Assembly: GCA_028714735.1 (NCBI GenBank)
Contig: JAQTLU010000001.1
Coordinates: forward strand, 476,797-528,211
Reading direction: 5' to 3'
DNA length: 51,415 nt
Source: Gallionellaceae bacterium
GTDB lineage: Bacteria; Pseudomonadota; Gammaproteobacteria; Burkholderiales; Thiobacillaceae
A model generated the notes under the pieces. That model had not been told where the DNA came from, ran no database searches, and saw only the letters and a list, made by a program, of their open reading frames with translations. Numbering within the stretch: the stretch's first letter is position 1; each line of letters starts with the position of its first letter. The position numbers and the translations under genes are program-made. Of the stretch, positions 24,568-33,900 are shown piece after piece.

Positions 24568-24750
24568 ATTTAAGGCGACGGCATCCAAATCTCACCTGGC
24601 CACCGCCCAAAGCCAAACGACGGTGTCTATCCGAAGCCAGCCGTTCGACCACCGCGGCGGCCAATTCCGGACCTGGCGCCCCCGATGCGGACCGGCAACG
24701 CATTCCTGACTGGTTTATGATTGATCCACCGTCTCTCCAGGATGCGCGTA

Positions 24751-26154
24751 ATGGCCGACAAGGTTTTCTCCGATGCACTGGTTCTGTTCGGCGCCACCGG
24801 CGACCTCGCCAGACGCAAGATATTCCCTGCTCTGTACGACATGCTGCGACACGGCCGCTCGCTGCCGCCCATCATCTGTGTGGCGTACACCCCGGGCTGG
24901 GGTCTGGACGAACTGCGTGCCCACGCCCACGAAGGCATCAGCCACTTTGGCGGGGGAATGGACGAAACGGTATTTCGTAACCTCGCCAGTTTGCTGACAT
25001 ACATCAACGGCGACTACCAAGACCCCAACACCTACGACGAACTGCGCCGTGCCCTGGAGCCGCGCCAGCGCCCCCTGCACTACTTTGCCATTCCTCCATC
25101 GATGTTTCCCGTGGTGATGCGCGGACTGGCTGGGGCCGGATGCGAGAAGAACGCGCGCGTAGTGATTGAAAAACCCTTTGGCCGCGACCTGGAATCGGCG
25201 CGCTCGCTGAACGCAACGCTGCATGCGGCGTTGCCTGAGTCCGGAATATTCCGCATCGATCACTATCTCGGCAAGGAGGCGGTGCAGAACATCCTCTATT
25301 TCCGCTTCGCCAACTCATTCCTCGAACCGATCTGGAACCGCAACCACATCCGGCAGGTTCAGATCACGATGGCGGAGTCCTTCGGGGTGGAGGGGCGCGG
25401 ATTCTTCTATGATTCCGTCGGCGCGATCCGCGACGTCCTGCAAAACCATCTGTTGCAGATACTGGCGCTGCTGGCCATGGAACCGCCTCTGGGCACCAGT
25501 GCCGAGGCGATTCGTGACGAACAGGCCAAACTGCTCAAGGCCATCCGCCCCCTGGCACCCGGCGACCTGGTGCGGGGGCAATACGAAGGCTATCGGAAGG
25601 AGGATGGCGTGGCGCACGGATCGGACACCGAGACCTTCACCGCCGTGCGTTTCTTCGTCGATACCTGGCGCTGGGCGGGCGTACCTTTCATCGTCCGCAC
25701 GGGAAAAAAGCTGCCGGTCACCACCACCGAAGTTCGTGCCGAATTCCAACTCCCGCCCCAGCGCGTCTTCGCACTGTCCGAGGCCGGGCCACTGGCCACC
25801 AACTACCTGCGCATGCGGCTATCGCCGACCGTGTCCATCGCGCTGGGTGCGCGCACCAAGAACGCCGGGGATCGAATGGTCGGTCGACCGGTGGAACTGT
25901 ATGTCTGCAACAACCATCCGGACGAGATGAGTGCCTACGAACGTCTGCTCGGTGACGCCCTGGACGGCGAGGCCATGTTGTTTGCGCGCCAGGATGCCGT
26001 GGAGGCGGCATGGAACGTGGTGGAGCCGGTACTTTCACAGCGAGACCCGGCCTATGTTTATGAGCCCGGCACCTGGGGGCCGCCGGAGGCTGATCTGCTG
26101 CTTGCTGGCGGCCGCTGGCACAACCCGCGCCCGCCCCAGAGCCAGCCCGGGTAA
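24751..26154 (+). CDS. zwf: Glucose-6-phosphate 1-dehydrogenase
   Basis: This enzyme of about 467 residues oxidises glucose-6-phosphate to 6-phosphogluconolactone with NAD(P)+, the entry to the oxidative pentose phosphate pathway. The dinucleotide-binding motif [17 protein letters not shown] is at residues 12-28. Substrate-binding [19 protein letters not shown] has the catalytic His-Lys region, and [10 protein letters not shown] lies just before it. The ATG at 24751 is preferred because AGGA lies nine bases upstream; an ATG at 24742 and a TTG at 24721 are in frame. It stands alone: pgl, gnd, edd and eda are not beside it. Codon use is less biased than in sat and aprBA, and a TATGAT -10-like box lies at 24716-24721. 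It converges on the RND gene. Confidence 0.95.
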   Translation: MADKVFSDALVLFGATGDLARRKIFPALYDMLRHGRSLPPIICVAYTPGWGLDELRAHAHEGISHFGGGMDETVFRNLASLLTYINGDYQDPNTYDELRRALEPRQRPLHYFAIPPSMFPVVMRGLAGAGCEKNARVVIEKPFGRDLESARSLNATLHAALPESGIFRIDHYLGKEAVQNILYFRFANSFLEPIWNRNHIRQVQITMAESFGVEGRGFFYDSVGAIRDVLQNHLLQILALLAMEPPLGTSAEAIRDEQAKLLKAIRPLAPGDLVRGQYEGYRKEDGVAHGSDTETFTAVRFFVDTWRWAGVPFIVRTGKKLPVTTTEVRAEFQLPPQRVFALSEAGPLATNYLRMRLSPTVSIALGARTKNAGDRMVGRPVELYVCNNHPDEMSAYERLLGDALDGEAMLFARQDAVEAAWNVVEPVLSQRDPAYVYEPGTWGPPEADLLLAGGRWHNPRPPQSQPG

Positions 26155-26252
26155 GTCATGCACGCGGGCGATGATCGCCAACCCACCAGGTCCATCCCCA
26201 CGGCATGCCGCCGGACAAGACAGCGGAGACCCGGCATCCGCCGTCCCCTGGC

Positions 26253-29200
26253 CTACTCCCGCCTGACCCGATACCAGGCCGCATAGAGCGCCGGCAGGAA
26301 CAGCATGGTGAGCAGTGTGGCGAAGATCAGGCCGCCCATGATGCTCACCGCCATCGGCCCGAAGAAGTCGTTGCGCGACAGCGGGATCATCGCCAGCACC
26401 GCCGCCGAGGCGGTCAGGACGATGGGCCGGAAACGGCGCACCGCCGAACCGACGATGGCCTCCCATACGCCCTTGCCGGCGGCCAGATCCTGGTCGATCT
26501 GGTCGATCAGGATGACCGCGTTGCGCATGATCATGCCCAGCATGGCGATCACCCCGAGCAGGGCCATGAAGCCGAACGGCTTGCCGAACAGGAGCAGGAA
26601 GGCCGCCACCCCGATGATGCCGAGCGGCGCGGTGAGCACCACCATGACCACGCGCGAGAAGTTCTGCAACTGGATCATCAGCACCGTCAGCACCGCCGCC
26701 ACGAACAGCGGCACGCCGGCGAACACCGAGCCCTGGGCCTTGCCCGACTCCTCCACCGAACCGCCGGTCTCGAGCAGGAAGCCGCGCGGCAGCTGGGCGC
26801 GGATCGGTTCCAGGTCGGGCAGGATCTGGCCGGTGACCGTGGCCGCCTCGATGTGGTTGTCGTAGACGTTGCCGCGCACCGTGATGGTGGGCAGGCGGTT
26901 GCGCCGCCAGACCATGCCCGGCTCGAAGGCATATTCCAGCGTCGCCATCTGGCTGAGCGGCACGCTCTTGCCGGCGCGCGTGGTCACCGCCAGGCCAGCC
27001 AGTTGCGACAGCTGGCTGCGCTCGCCCACCTCGCCGCGCAGGACCACGTCGATGACCTTGTCAGCCTCGCGGTAGCCGGTCACGGCATAGCCGTTGACCG
27101 CGGTCTTCAGGAACAGGGCCAGGTCCTGGCTGCTCACCCCGAGCAGGCGCGCCTTGTCCTGGTCGACCCGGACCCGGACGATCTTGGACTGCTCGTCCCA
27201 GTCGAACTGGACGTTGGACAGGTTGGGGTTTTTCCGCATCACGTCGGCGACCTGGTGGGCCAGCCGGCGCAGCGTGGGAATGTCCTCGCCAGAGACCCGG
27301 AACTGTACCGGGAAGCCCACCGGCGGGCCGTTTTCGACCCGGAACACGGCGCCGCGCAGGCCCTGGAAGTCCGTATCGAACAACGTGATCAGGCGCTTGC
27401 GCACCGCCTCGCGCGCCGATAGATCCTTGGTCATCACCATGAACTGGGCGAAGTTGGCCGCCGGCAGTTGCTGGTCCAGGCTCAGGTAGAAGCGCGGCGA
27501 GCCCCAGCCGACATAGGCGGTGAAGTACTCGATGCCGGGGTCCTGGCGCAGCATCGCCTCCATCTTGCGCACCTCGACATCGACCGCCTTGAGCGAGGCG
27601 CCCTGCGGCAGGCGCAGGTCGACCACCAGCTCGGTACGGACCGAGGACGGGAAGAACTGCTTCTGGACGATCTTCATGCCGTTCACCGCCAGGACGAACA
27701 GGGCCAGGGTGGCGGCAATGACGATCCAGCGATGCCCGACGCACCAGTCCACCAGGACGCGCAGGCGATGATAGAAAGGCGTGTCGTAGACATCGTGGCC
27801 GCCCTCCTCGACGACGCCGGTCGGCCGCTCGGCGGCGAAGCCCAGGCGGCGCATGACAGCATGGCGCAGGTCGGCCAGCCGGGAAGGCTTGCGCGGCGCG
27901 TGCGGATCGGGCAACAGCTTGAAGCCGAGATAGGGCACCACCAGCACCGCCGCGACCCAGGACACCAGCAGCGCGGTGACATTGACCGAGAAGAAGGCGA
28001 AGCCGTATTCGCCCACCGCCGACTTGGCGGTGGCGATGGGCAGGAAGCCCGCCACCGTGACCAGGGTGCCGGCCAGCATCGGCGCGGCGGTGCTGATATA
28101 GGCGAAGGACGCGGCGCGGCGGCGCTCCCAGCCCTGCTCCATCTTCACCCACATCATCTCGACCGCGATGATGGCATCGTCCACCAGCAGGCCCAAGGCC
28201 AGGATCAGCGCGCCCAGGGAGACCTTGTGCAGGCCGGTGCCGGTCTTCCACATGATGAAGAAGGTCGCCGCCAGGACCAGCGGGATGGTCAGCGCCACCA
28301 CCAGGCCGGGCCGGAAACCCAGGCTGAGGAAGCTGACCAGGAGGACGATGGTGACCGCCTCGGCGAGCGACTGGACGAAGGCGCGGACCGAAGTCTTCAC
28401 CACCTGCGGCTGGTTGGCCACCTGGTTGAACTCGACCCCGAGCGGCAGGCCCGCCTGCAGTTCGGCCGCCTTGGCGCGCAGGTCCTCGCCCAGCAGGATG
28501 ATGTCGCCGCCCTGGGTCATCGACACGCCGAGGCCGATCGCCGGCTGGCCCATGAAGCGCATTGCCGGCTGCGGCGGGTCGGCGTAGCCGCGCGAGACAT
28601 GGGCGATGTCGCCGATGCGGAAGCTGCGCCCGCCGACCCGGATGACCGTGTCGCGCACCGCCGCCACCGTGTCGTAGGGGCCGCTCGCACGCAGGTAGAT
28701 GCGCTCCGGCCCGGTCTCGTAGAAACCGCTCTCGGCCAGCGCATTCTGTTGCGCCAGGGCCTGGCCGATGGCGTTGAGATCGACCCCCAGCGCGGCCAGG
28801 CGCGCGTTGGCGATATCGATGTGGATGCGCTCGTCCTGGACGCCGAACAGCTCGACCTTGGCCACGTTCTTCACCCGCAGCAGCTGGTCGCGGATGTGAT
28901 CGGCATAGTCCTTCAGCTGGGCATAGCTCAGGCCGGCCCCGGTCAGCGCGTAGATGTTGCCGTAGACGTCGCCGAACTCGTCGTTGAAGAACGGCCCCTG
29001 GACGCCGCTCGGCAGGGTTTGCCGGAGGTCGCCGATCTTCTTGCGCACCTGGTAGAACACATCGGGCATCGCCGAAGGCGGCGTGGCGTCGCGGGCGACG
29101 AACACCACGGTGGACTCGCCCGGGCGCGAGAAACTGGTCAGGCGGTCGACGTAGGGCACTTCCTGCAGCTTCTTCTCGATCCGGTCGGTGACCTGCTCGG

Positions 29201-29387
29201 CGACCTCCTGGGCGGACGCGCCCGGCCACTGGGTGCGGATCAGCATCTGCTTGAAGGTGAAGGCCGGGTCTTCCGCCTGGCCGAGCTGGCGATAGCCGTA
29301 CACTCCCAGGAGGGCGAACACGATGATGAAATAGCCCACCAGGGCGCGGTGGCGCAGGGCCCACTCGGACAGGTTGAAGCCGGTCAT
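26253..29387 (-). CDS. RND-family efflux transporter permease subunit
   Basis: This 1044-residue inner-membrane proton antiporter has the 12-helix AcrB-like layout. There is a helix near residues 13-32, a large periplasmic porter loop (about 33-330), a helix bundle (about 335-540), a second porter loop and a final helix bundle (about 860-1035). The proton-relay Asp pair is visible in LGLLVDDAIIAVEMM. The opening NLSEWALRHRALVGYF and PGASAQEVAEQVTDRIEKKL are typical of the AcrB/AcrD/AcrF family. Substrates cannot be read from sequence; it could export drugs, solvents or metabolites. The adaptor gene is six bases upstream on the same strand. No outer-membrane channel gene is adjacent. Confidence 0.94.
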   Translation of the reverse strand: MTGFNLSEWALRHRALVGYFIIVFALLGVYGYRQLGQAEDPAFTFKQMLIRTQWPGASAQEVAEQVTDRIEKKLQEVPYVDRLTSFSRPGESTVVFVARDATPPSAMPDVFYQVRKKIGDLRQTLPSGVQGPFFNDEFGDVYGNIYALTGAGLSYAQLKDYADHIRDQLLRVKNVAKVELFGVQDERIHIDIANARLAALGVDLNAIGQALAQQNALAESGFYETGPERIYLRASGPYDTVAAVRDTVIRVGGRSFRIGDIAHVSRGYADPPQPAMRFMGQPAIGLGVSMTQGGDIILLGEDLRAKAAELQAGLPLGVEFNQVANQPQVVKTSVRAFVQSLAEAVTIVLLVSFLSLGFRPGLVVALTIPLVLAATFFIMWKTGTGLHKVSLGALILALGLLVDDAIIAVEMMWVKMEQGWERRRAASFAYISTAAPMLAGTLVTVAGFLPIATAKSAVGEYGFAFFSVNVTALLVSWVAAVLVVPYLGFKLLPDPHAPRKPSRLADLRHAVMRRLGFAAERPTGVVEEGGHDVYDTPFYHRLRVLVDWCVGHRWIVIAATLALFVLAVNGMKIVQKQFFPSSVRTELVVDLRLPQGASLKAVDVEVRKMEAMLRQDPGIEYFTAYVGWGSPRFYLSLDQQLPAANFAQFMVMTKDLSAREAVRKRLITLFDTDFQGLRGAVFRVENGPPVGFPVQFRVSGEDIPTLRRLAHQVADVMRKNPNLSNVQFDWDEQSKIVRVRVDQDKARLLGVSSQDLALFLKTAVNGYAVTGYREADKVIDVVLRGEVGERSQLSQLAGLAVTTRAGKSVPLSQMATLEYAFEPGMVWRRNRLPTITVRGNVYDNHIEAATVTGQILPDLEPIRAQLPRGFLLETGGSVEESGKAQGSVFAGVPLFVAAVLTVLMIQLQNFSRVVMVVLTAPLGIIGVAAFLLLFGKPFGFMALLGVIAMLGMIMRNAVILIDQIDQDLAAGKGVWEAIVGSAVRRFRPIVLTASAAVLAMIPLSRNDFFGPMAVSIMGGLIFATLLTMLFLPALYAAWYRVRRE

Positions 29388-29393
29388 GGCCGG

Positions 29394-30482
29394 TTACCGG
29401 GCGGCGGGCCTGAAGGGCAGCGGCTGCACCGCCTGGCCGGCGGTCAGCTTGTGGGCGCCGACGGCGACCACCTGCTCGCCCGGCGCGACGCCTTCCGACA
29501 GCAGGGTGCCATCCTCACGATAGGCCGCCACCTTGACCGGCCGGCGCTGCGCCTTGCCCTGGCCGACCACCCAGACTTCCGCGCCCTGGCCGCGGTCGAT
29601 CACGGCGCTCAAGGGCACCAGGACGTCGGCACCCGTCCGCGCCGCGCTCAGCGCAACCTGGGCGGTCATGCCCAGCTGCATGGCCGGGTCGTGGTCGAGC
29701 AGGCGGATACGCGCAGCATAGGTCCGCGTCGCCGGGTCGGCGGCCGGGGCGAGCTCGCGCAGCTTGCCGCGCAGCCGGGCGTCCGGCCGCGCCCAAAGTG
29801 TGACAACGAGTTCCGGGGCGGCCTGCAGTTCGGCCAACTGGCCTTCCGGGACGTAGATGAGGACTTCCTTCTCGTCCGGACGGGCGACCCGGACGATGGC
29901 CTGGCCGGCGGCGACGACCTGGCCGGCCTCGGCCAGGACCGCCGTCACCACGCCGGCACGGTCGCTGGTCAAGGAGGCGTAGCCGGCCTGGTTGCCGGTC
30001 ACCGCCAGTTGCGCCCTGGCCTGGTCCAGGCGGGCGGCCGCGGCCTTCCAGGCGGTGGCCTTGGCGTCCAGCATGGCCGGGCTGACGAACTTGTCCCGCG
30101 CCAGCGCGGTGTAGCGGTCGAAGTCCGCCTTGGCCAGGGCCAGGTCGCTCTCGGCCGCGCCGGCCTGGGCGCGCACGGCGGCGACGTTGAGTTGCAGGTC
30201 GGCCGGGTCGAGCCGGGCCAGCACCGTGCCCGGTTTCACCGTCGCGCCGACATCGACCAGCCTGGCCACCAGCTTGCCGCCGACCCGGAACGCCAGGTCG
30301 GCCTCATGGCGGGCGCGTATCTCGCCGGAATAGGCCACGGCACTCGTGGCCGAGGCCGAAACCGCCGGCGCCACCAGCACGGAGGGCACCGCGGCGGGCG
30401 CTTTCTTGTCTTCCTTGCAGGCGGACAGCACGCTGACGGAGGCGGCCAGGATCAGGACATGGGCAATGCGGCGGGGAAACAC
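29394..30482 (-). CDS. RND efflux periplasmic adaptor, lipoprotein type
   Basis: This 362-residue membrane-fusion protein links the RND pump to an outer-membrane channel. The signal peptide ends in the lipobox VLSAC (Cys22), so it is an inner-membrane-anchored lipoprotein like AcrA. A split lipoyl domain follows (YSGEIRARHEADLAFRVGGK and VKPGTVLARLDP), then a short coiled-coil hairpin (about 95-160), beta-barrel and membrane-proximal domains. The start is a GTG (MFPRR) after GGGCTCCTCC. It is first in a two-gene operon with the permease. The upstream gap shared with cbbQ contains CCCGGC/GCCGGG arms at 30512-30534 that might be a regulator site, but no regulator gene is adjacent. Confidence 0.92.
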   Translation of the reverse strand: MFPRRIAHVLILAASVSVLSACKEDKKAPAAVPSVLVAPAVSASATSAVAYSGEIRARHEADLAFRVGGKLVARLVDVGATVKPGTVLARLDPADLQLNVAAVRAQAGAAESDLALAKADFDRYTALARDKFVSPAMLDAKATAWKAAAARLDQARAQLAVTGNQAGYASLTSDRAGVVTAVLAEAGQVVAAGQAIVRVARPDEKEVLIYVPEGQLAELQAAPELVVTLWARPDARLRGKLRELAPAADPATRTYAARIRLLDHDPAMQLGMTAQVALSAARTGADVLVPLSAVIDRGQGAEVWVVGQGKAQRRPVKVAAYREDGTLLSEGVAPGEQVVAVGAHKLTAGQAVQPLPFRPAAR

Positions 30483-30655
30483 GGAGGAGCCCTTTTTGTT
30501 CTCAAAGTTAGCCCGGCTATGAAGCCACGCCGGGAGCGATCTGGCAAGGGCGGCGGTTGATAAAGGCCAAGCAGACCCGGCTGTCCGCTAAGCCGGAATC
30601 ATGCCCTTTTTCGGGGATAATCGACCGCACAGCAACCGACCTGCCAGATCATCAA

Positions 30656-31468
30656 GTGGACACCCATACCTTTACCCAGGAAGAACACTACATCCGCCAG
30701 GAGCCCTATTACGAGCCGGTCGGCGACGAGATCGCCATCTTCGAGGCGGCCTATGCCAACAAGCTGCCGGTGCTGCTGAAGGGGCCGACCGGCTGCGGCA
30801 AGACCCGCTTCATGGAATACATGGCCTGGCGGCTCAAGCGGCCGCTGATCACGGTGTCCTGCCACGACGACCTGACTGCCTCCGACCTGGTCGGCCGCTA
30901 CCTGGTCAAGGGCGGCGAGACGGTCTGGATGGACGGCCCGCTCACCCGCGCGGTGCGGGCCGGCGGCATCTGCTACCTGGACGAGATCGTCGAGGCGCGC
31001 AAGGACACCATGGTGGTCATCCACCCGCTCGCCGACGACCGCCGCGCCCTGCCGATGGAAAAGCTCGGCGTCCTGCTGGAGGCGACCGACGAGTTCTGCC
31101 TGGCCATCTCCTACAACCCCGGCTACCAGAGCGTGCTGAAGGACCTCAAGCAGTCGACCCGGCAGCGTTTCGTCGCCCTGGAGTTCGACTACCCGGCCCC
31201 GGAACTGGAACGCCGCATCGTCGCCAACGAGGCCAGGGTCGCCCCGGCCATGGCCGAACAGCTGGTCAAGTTCGCCCACATGACCCGCAACCTCAAGGGC
31301 AGCGGCCTCGACGAGGGCGCCTCGACCCGTCTGCTGGTGCATGCCGGCAAGCTGATCGCCGGCGGCGTCGACCCGGTCACCGCCTGCCGCAGCGCGGTCG
31401 CCCAGGCGGTCACCGACGACCCGGACATGCTGTCGGCGATCCAGGAACTGTCCGCCTCGCTGTTCTGA
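30656..31468 (+). CDS. cbbQ: MoxR-type AAA+ ATPase, CbbQ/NirQ/NorQ family
   Basis: This 270-residue AAA+ ATPase carries Walker [21 protein letters not shown] (about 38-57), Walker [15 protein letters not shown], sensor 1 ISYNPGYQ and the Arg region [14 protein letters not shown]. CbbQ with CbbO remodels Rubisco to release inhibitory sugar phosphates; the homologous NorQ with NorD activates nitric oxide reductase. The GTG at 30656 is chosen because it gives the usual length and the expected N-terminus ending PYYEPVGDE; the 33 residues upstream lack family resemblance and a site. It overlaps cbbO by one base. Neither Rubisco nor norCB genes are in the window, so the CbbQ call rests on the autotrophic context and stays open. 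Confidence 0.8.
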   Translation: MDTHTFTQEEHYIRQEPYYEPVGDEIAIFEAAYANKLPVLLKGPTGCGKTRFMEYMAWRLKRPLITVSCHDDLTASDLVGRYLVKGGETVWMDGPLTRAVRAGGICYLDEIVEARKDTMVVIHPLADDRRALPMEKLGVLLEATDEFCLAISYNPGYQSVLKDLKQSTRQRFVALEFDYPAPELERRIVANEARVAPAMAEQLVKFAHMTRNLKGSGLDEGASTRLLVHAGKLIAGGVDPVTACRSAVAQAVTDDPDMLSAIQELSASLF

Positions 31469-33582
31469 TGACCGCGCCGCTTGCACAGGCCCAGATCGAA
31501 GCGCTGCTCGATCTCTACCTGGAGACCGAGTTCACCTTCCGTCCGGTCGGGCCGGTGGCGGCCGCCCTGGCCCTGCTCGAACGCGCGGAGCAGGACTTCG
31601 TGCTGGACTGGATCAAGCGCATCGCCACCACCCACATCACCCTGGCGTTCGACTTCGCCAAGCGCGCGCCCGACCTGATCGAGCGTTTCGACCAGCGCGT
31701 CATCGAGGCCTGGGCGGTGCACCTGTGCGACACCTACGACCGCGTCGGCATGTATGCCGCGCTCGAAGTGGCCGGCCAGGTCGGCAATTTCATGCAGCAA
31801 CGCGAGGGCCACGCCGCCGGCGCCCTGTTCGAGGACATCGCGCCGGTGCTGGGCAATTTCGTGCACGGCCTCTCGGGCCGCAAACTGAAGCTGGAACAGG
31901 GCGACGCGGCCTGGAGCGACGGCGAGCGGATCTGCCTGCCCGCCATCATCGCCGCCCTGGCCGGGCGCAGCGACAACTTCAAGCTGGCCAAGGCGATGGT
32001 CGCCTTCCAGTGGGCGCAGACCCGTTTCGGCACCCTGCGTCCGGACCTGACGGCCATCTGTGCCGCTCTTGCCGATCCGGCACGGGCGCTACGGCAGTTT
32101 CACGGCCTGGAAACCCTGCGCCTGTTCGCCCGCCTGGGACGCGAACTGCCCGGCCTGCAGCGTGAGATGCTGCGCCTGAGCCAGCAACTGGAGGCCCCGG
32201 TCGAACCGGCCTGGCTGGCCCTGGCGACGCCGCTGCTGCGGCCCGAGGCCACGGTCGAGGACAGCCTGGCCCTGCTCGATGCCGCCTGTGCCCTGAGCGA
32301 CTTTCCGGTCCGCTGCTTCCAGGGCGAGCTGCGCCCCGATGCGGTGGCGGCGGCGCGCGCCGCCCGCCTGGAGAAAGAAAAGGCCCGCCTGCGGGTGAAA
32401 CTGGCCGATCTCGCCGAGGAGGCACGCCGGCACAAGCCCGGCAAGGCGTCGGAGGACGCCCCTGAGGAACGCTTCGAGGTCGCGACCGAGGATGATGAAG
32501 GCAGGCTGGACTTCGAGATCACCCTGGACGGTGCCCCCATCGCGCCGCCGGACGACGTCAAGCAACTGCTCACCTCGGTGCACCTGGACTTCGGCCAGAT
32601 CCCGCCGGAATACCTGGTGCCGGCTGGCGACGGCGAATACGACCCCAGCCTCTACGAGGACCGGCCGACCGACCCGGACGCGGTCTGGCAGGGCACCTAC
32701 CACGAGGAAGGCGCCCTGTTCTACCCGGAGTGGGACCTCGGCCGCCAGCATTACCGCAAGAACTGGTGCGTCATGCGCGAGAAGGAGGTGAAGCCGGTCT
32801 TTGACGACTTCCCGCGCCAGACCCTGGCCAAGCATGCCGCCCTGATCAAACACCTGCGCAAGAGTTTCGAGGCCATGCGCGACGAGAACCGCCTGCTCAA
32901 GCGGCAGACCCAGGGCGACGAGATCGACCTCGACGCCCTGGTCGAGGCCCTGGCCGACTCGCGCGACGGCCGCGAGATGAGCGACCGCCTGTTCATGCAC
33001 ATGCACCGGGCCGAGCGCAACATCGCGGTGGTCTTCATGGTCGACATGTCCGGCTCCACCCGGGGCTGGATCAACGAGGCCGAGCGGGAGTCGCTGATCC
33101 TGCTCTGCGAGGCGCTGGAACGGCTGGGCGACCGCTATGCCATCTACGGCTTTTCCGGCATCACCCGCAAACGCTGCGAACTGTTCCGGATCAAGACCTT
33201 CGACGAGCCCTACTCGGACACGGTGAAGGCCCGGATTTCCGGCATCGCGCCGCAGGAATACACCCGCATGGGCTTCGCCATCCGGCACCTGAGCAAACTG
33301 CTCAACGAGGTCGAGGCCCGCACCCGGATACTGGTCACCCTGTCCGACGGCCGCCCGGACGACTACTTCGACGCCTATCGCGGCCCCTACGGCATCGAGG
33401 ACACCCGCATGGCCCTGCAGGAGGCGCGCCGCAGCGGCATCCACCCGTTCTGCATCACCATCGACAAGGATGCCCGCGACTATCTGCCGCACATGTACGG
33501 CGCCGCCCGCTACGTGATCCTGGACGATGTCGCGCAACTGCCGGGCAAGGTGGCCGACATCTACCGCCGACTGACCCACTAG
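31468..33582 (+). CDS. cbbO: VWA-domain partner of the AAA+ ATPase, CbbO/NorD family
   Basis: This 704-residue protein is the usual second half of the CbbQ-CbbO Rubisco activase (or NorQ-NorD). The N-terminal two-thirds are helical (about 1-310) and charged (about 320-480). The C-terminal von Willebrand A domain (about 520-700) has the metal-ion site VVFMVDMSGSTRG (DxSxS), the Thr/Asp continuation YTRMGFAIRH, and TLSDGRPDDYFD. In CbbO this domain contacts Rubisco while the N-terminal part binds the CbbQ hexamer. The start codon overlaps the cbbQ stop (TGATG), so the two are translationally coupled. The length lies between typical NorD and CbbO, and the assignment shares the uncertainty of cbbQ. 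Confidence 0.8.
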   Translation: MTAPLAQAQIEALLDLYLETEFTFRPVGPVAAALALLERAEQDFVLDWIKRIATTHITLAFDFAKRAPDLIERFDQRVIEAWAVHLCDTYDRVGMYAALEVAGQVGNFMQQREGHAAGALFEDIAPVLGNFVHGLSGRKLKLEQGDAAWSDGERICLPAIIAALAGRSDNFKLAKAMVAFQWAQTRFGTLRPDLTAICAALADPARALRQFHGLETLRLFARLGRELPGLQREMLRLSQQLEAPVEPAWLALATPLLRPEATVEDSLALLDAACALSDFPVRCFQGELRPDAVAAARAARLEKEKARLRVKLADLAEEARRHKPGKASEDAPEERFEVATEDDEGRLDFEITLDGAPIAPPDDVKQLLTSVHLDFGQIPPEYLVPAGDGEYDPSLYEDRPTDPDAVWQGTYHEEGALFYPEWDLGRQHYRKNWCVMREKEVKPVFDDFPRQTLAKHAALIKHLRKSFEAMRDENRLLKRQTQGDEIDLDALVEALADSRDGREMSDRLFMHMHRAERNIAVVFMVDMSGSTRGWINEAERESLILLCEALERLGDRYAIYGFSGITRKRCELFRIKTFDEPYSDTVKARISGIAPQEYTRMGFAIRHLSKLLNEVEARTRILVTLSDGRPDDYFDAYRGPYGIEDTRMALQEARRSGIHPFCITIDKDARDYLPHMYGAARYVILDDVAQLPGKVADIYRRLTH

Positions 33583-33593
33583 GCCTTGATCTG

Positions 33594-33851
33594 ATGCAGC
33601 GCCCGGACATCCACCTCCACCGCTATTACAGCAATGGCGCCTATGGCCGCGCCTGGGGCGTCCGCCTGGTGACCGCGCTCGAAACCGATCCGGAAACCGG
33701 GATCGAAACAATCAGTTTCAAGGGCATGGCCGGGCGCTGCCGGCGCCAGACCGGCGCCTGCCCGAGCCAGGAATTCGCGGCCTGGGCCAAGTACGAGGTG
33801 GCCCTGAACGAGAATTCCTGGCAACGGGTAAGCGCCGAGCGGCCGCCATAA
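33594..33851 (+). CDS. Small hypothetical protein downstream of cbbO
   Basis: This 85-residue soluble protein starts 11 bases after the cbbO stop. It is basic-aromatic in its first half (HLHRYYSNGAYGRAWGVRL), which reads as beta-strands. Two Cys are present (GRCRRQTGACPSQEF), spaced seven residues apart in an Arg-rich loop. There is no signal peptide or membrane segment. I do not recognise the family. Close spacing and a shared terminator suggest that it belongs to the cbbQ-cbbO transcript and may act with that complex. Codon use matches its neighbours, supporting a real gene. Confidence 0.75.
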   Translation: MQRPDIHLHRYYSNGAYGRAWGVRLVTALETDPETGIETISFKGMAGRCRRQTGACPSQEFAAWAKYEVALNENSWQRVSAERPP

Positions 33852-33856
33852 AACAG

Positions 33857-33882
33857 AAAGGGCCGCACAAGGCGGCCCCTTC
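33857..33882 (+). terminator. Terminator-like hairpin after the cbbQO operon
   Basis: The arms GGGCCGC and GCGGCCC with loop ACAAG are followed by CCTTCAGTCT. It lies six bases after the 85-residue gene, in the 49-base gap between convergent genes. The T tract is weak. Confidence 0.6.
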
Positions 33883-33900
33883 AGTCTGACGGCGGTGGCT

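Noticed and set aside
27468-30560. A 1030-codon open frame antisense to the RND genes
   Set aside because: It is His/Asp/Gly/Arg-rich with no motif and lies opposite two genes with complete family features.
30656-33582. NorQ-NorD instead of CbbQ-CbbO
   Set aside because: This is not excluded by sequence. It is put second because no nor genes are present and the setting is that of an autotrophic sulfur oxidiser. A tree with both families would decide.
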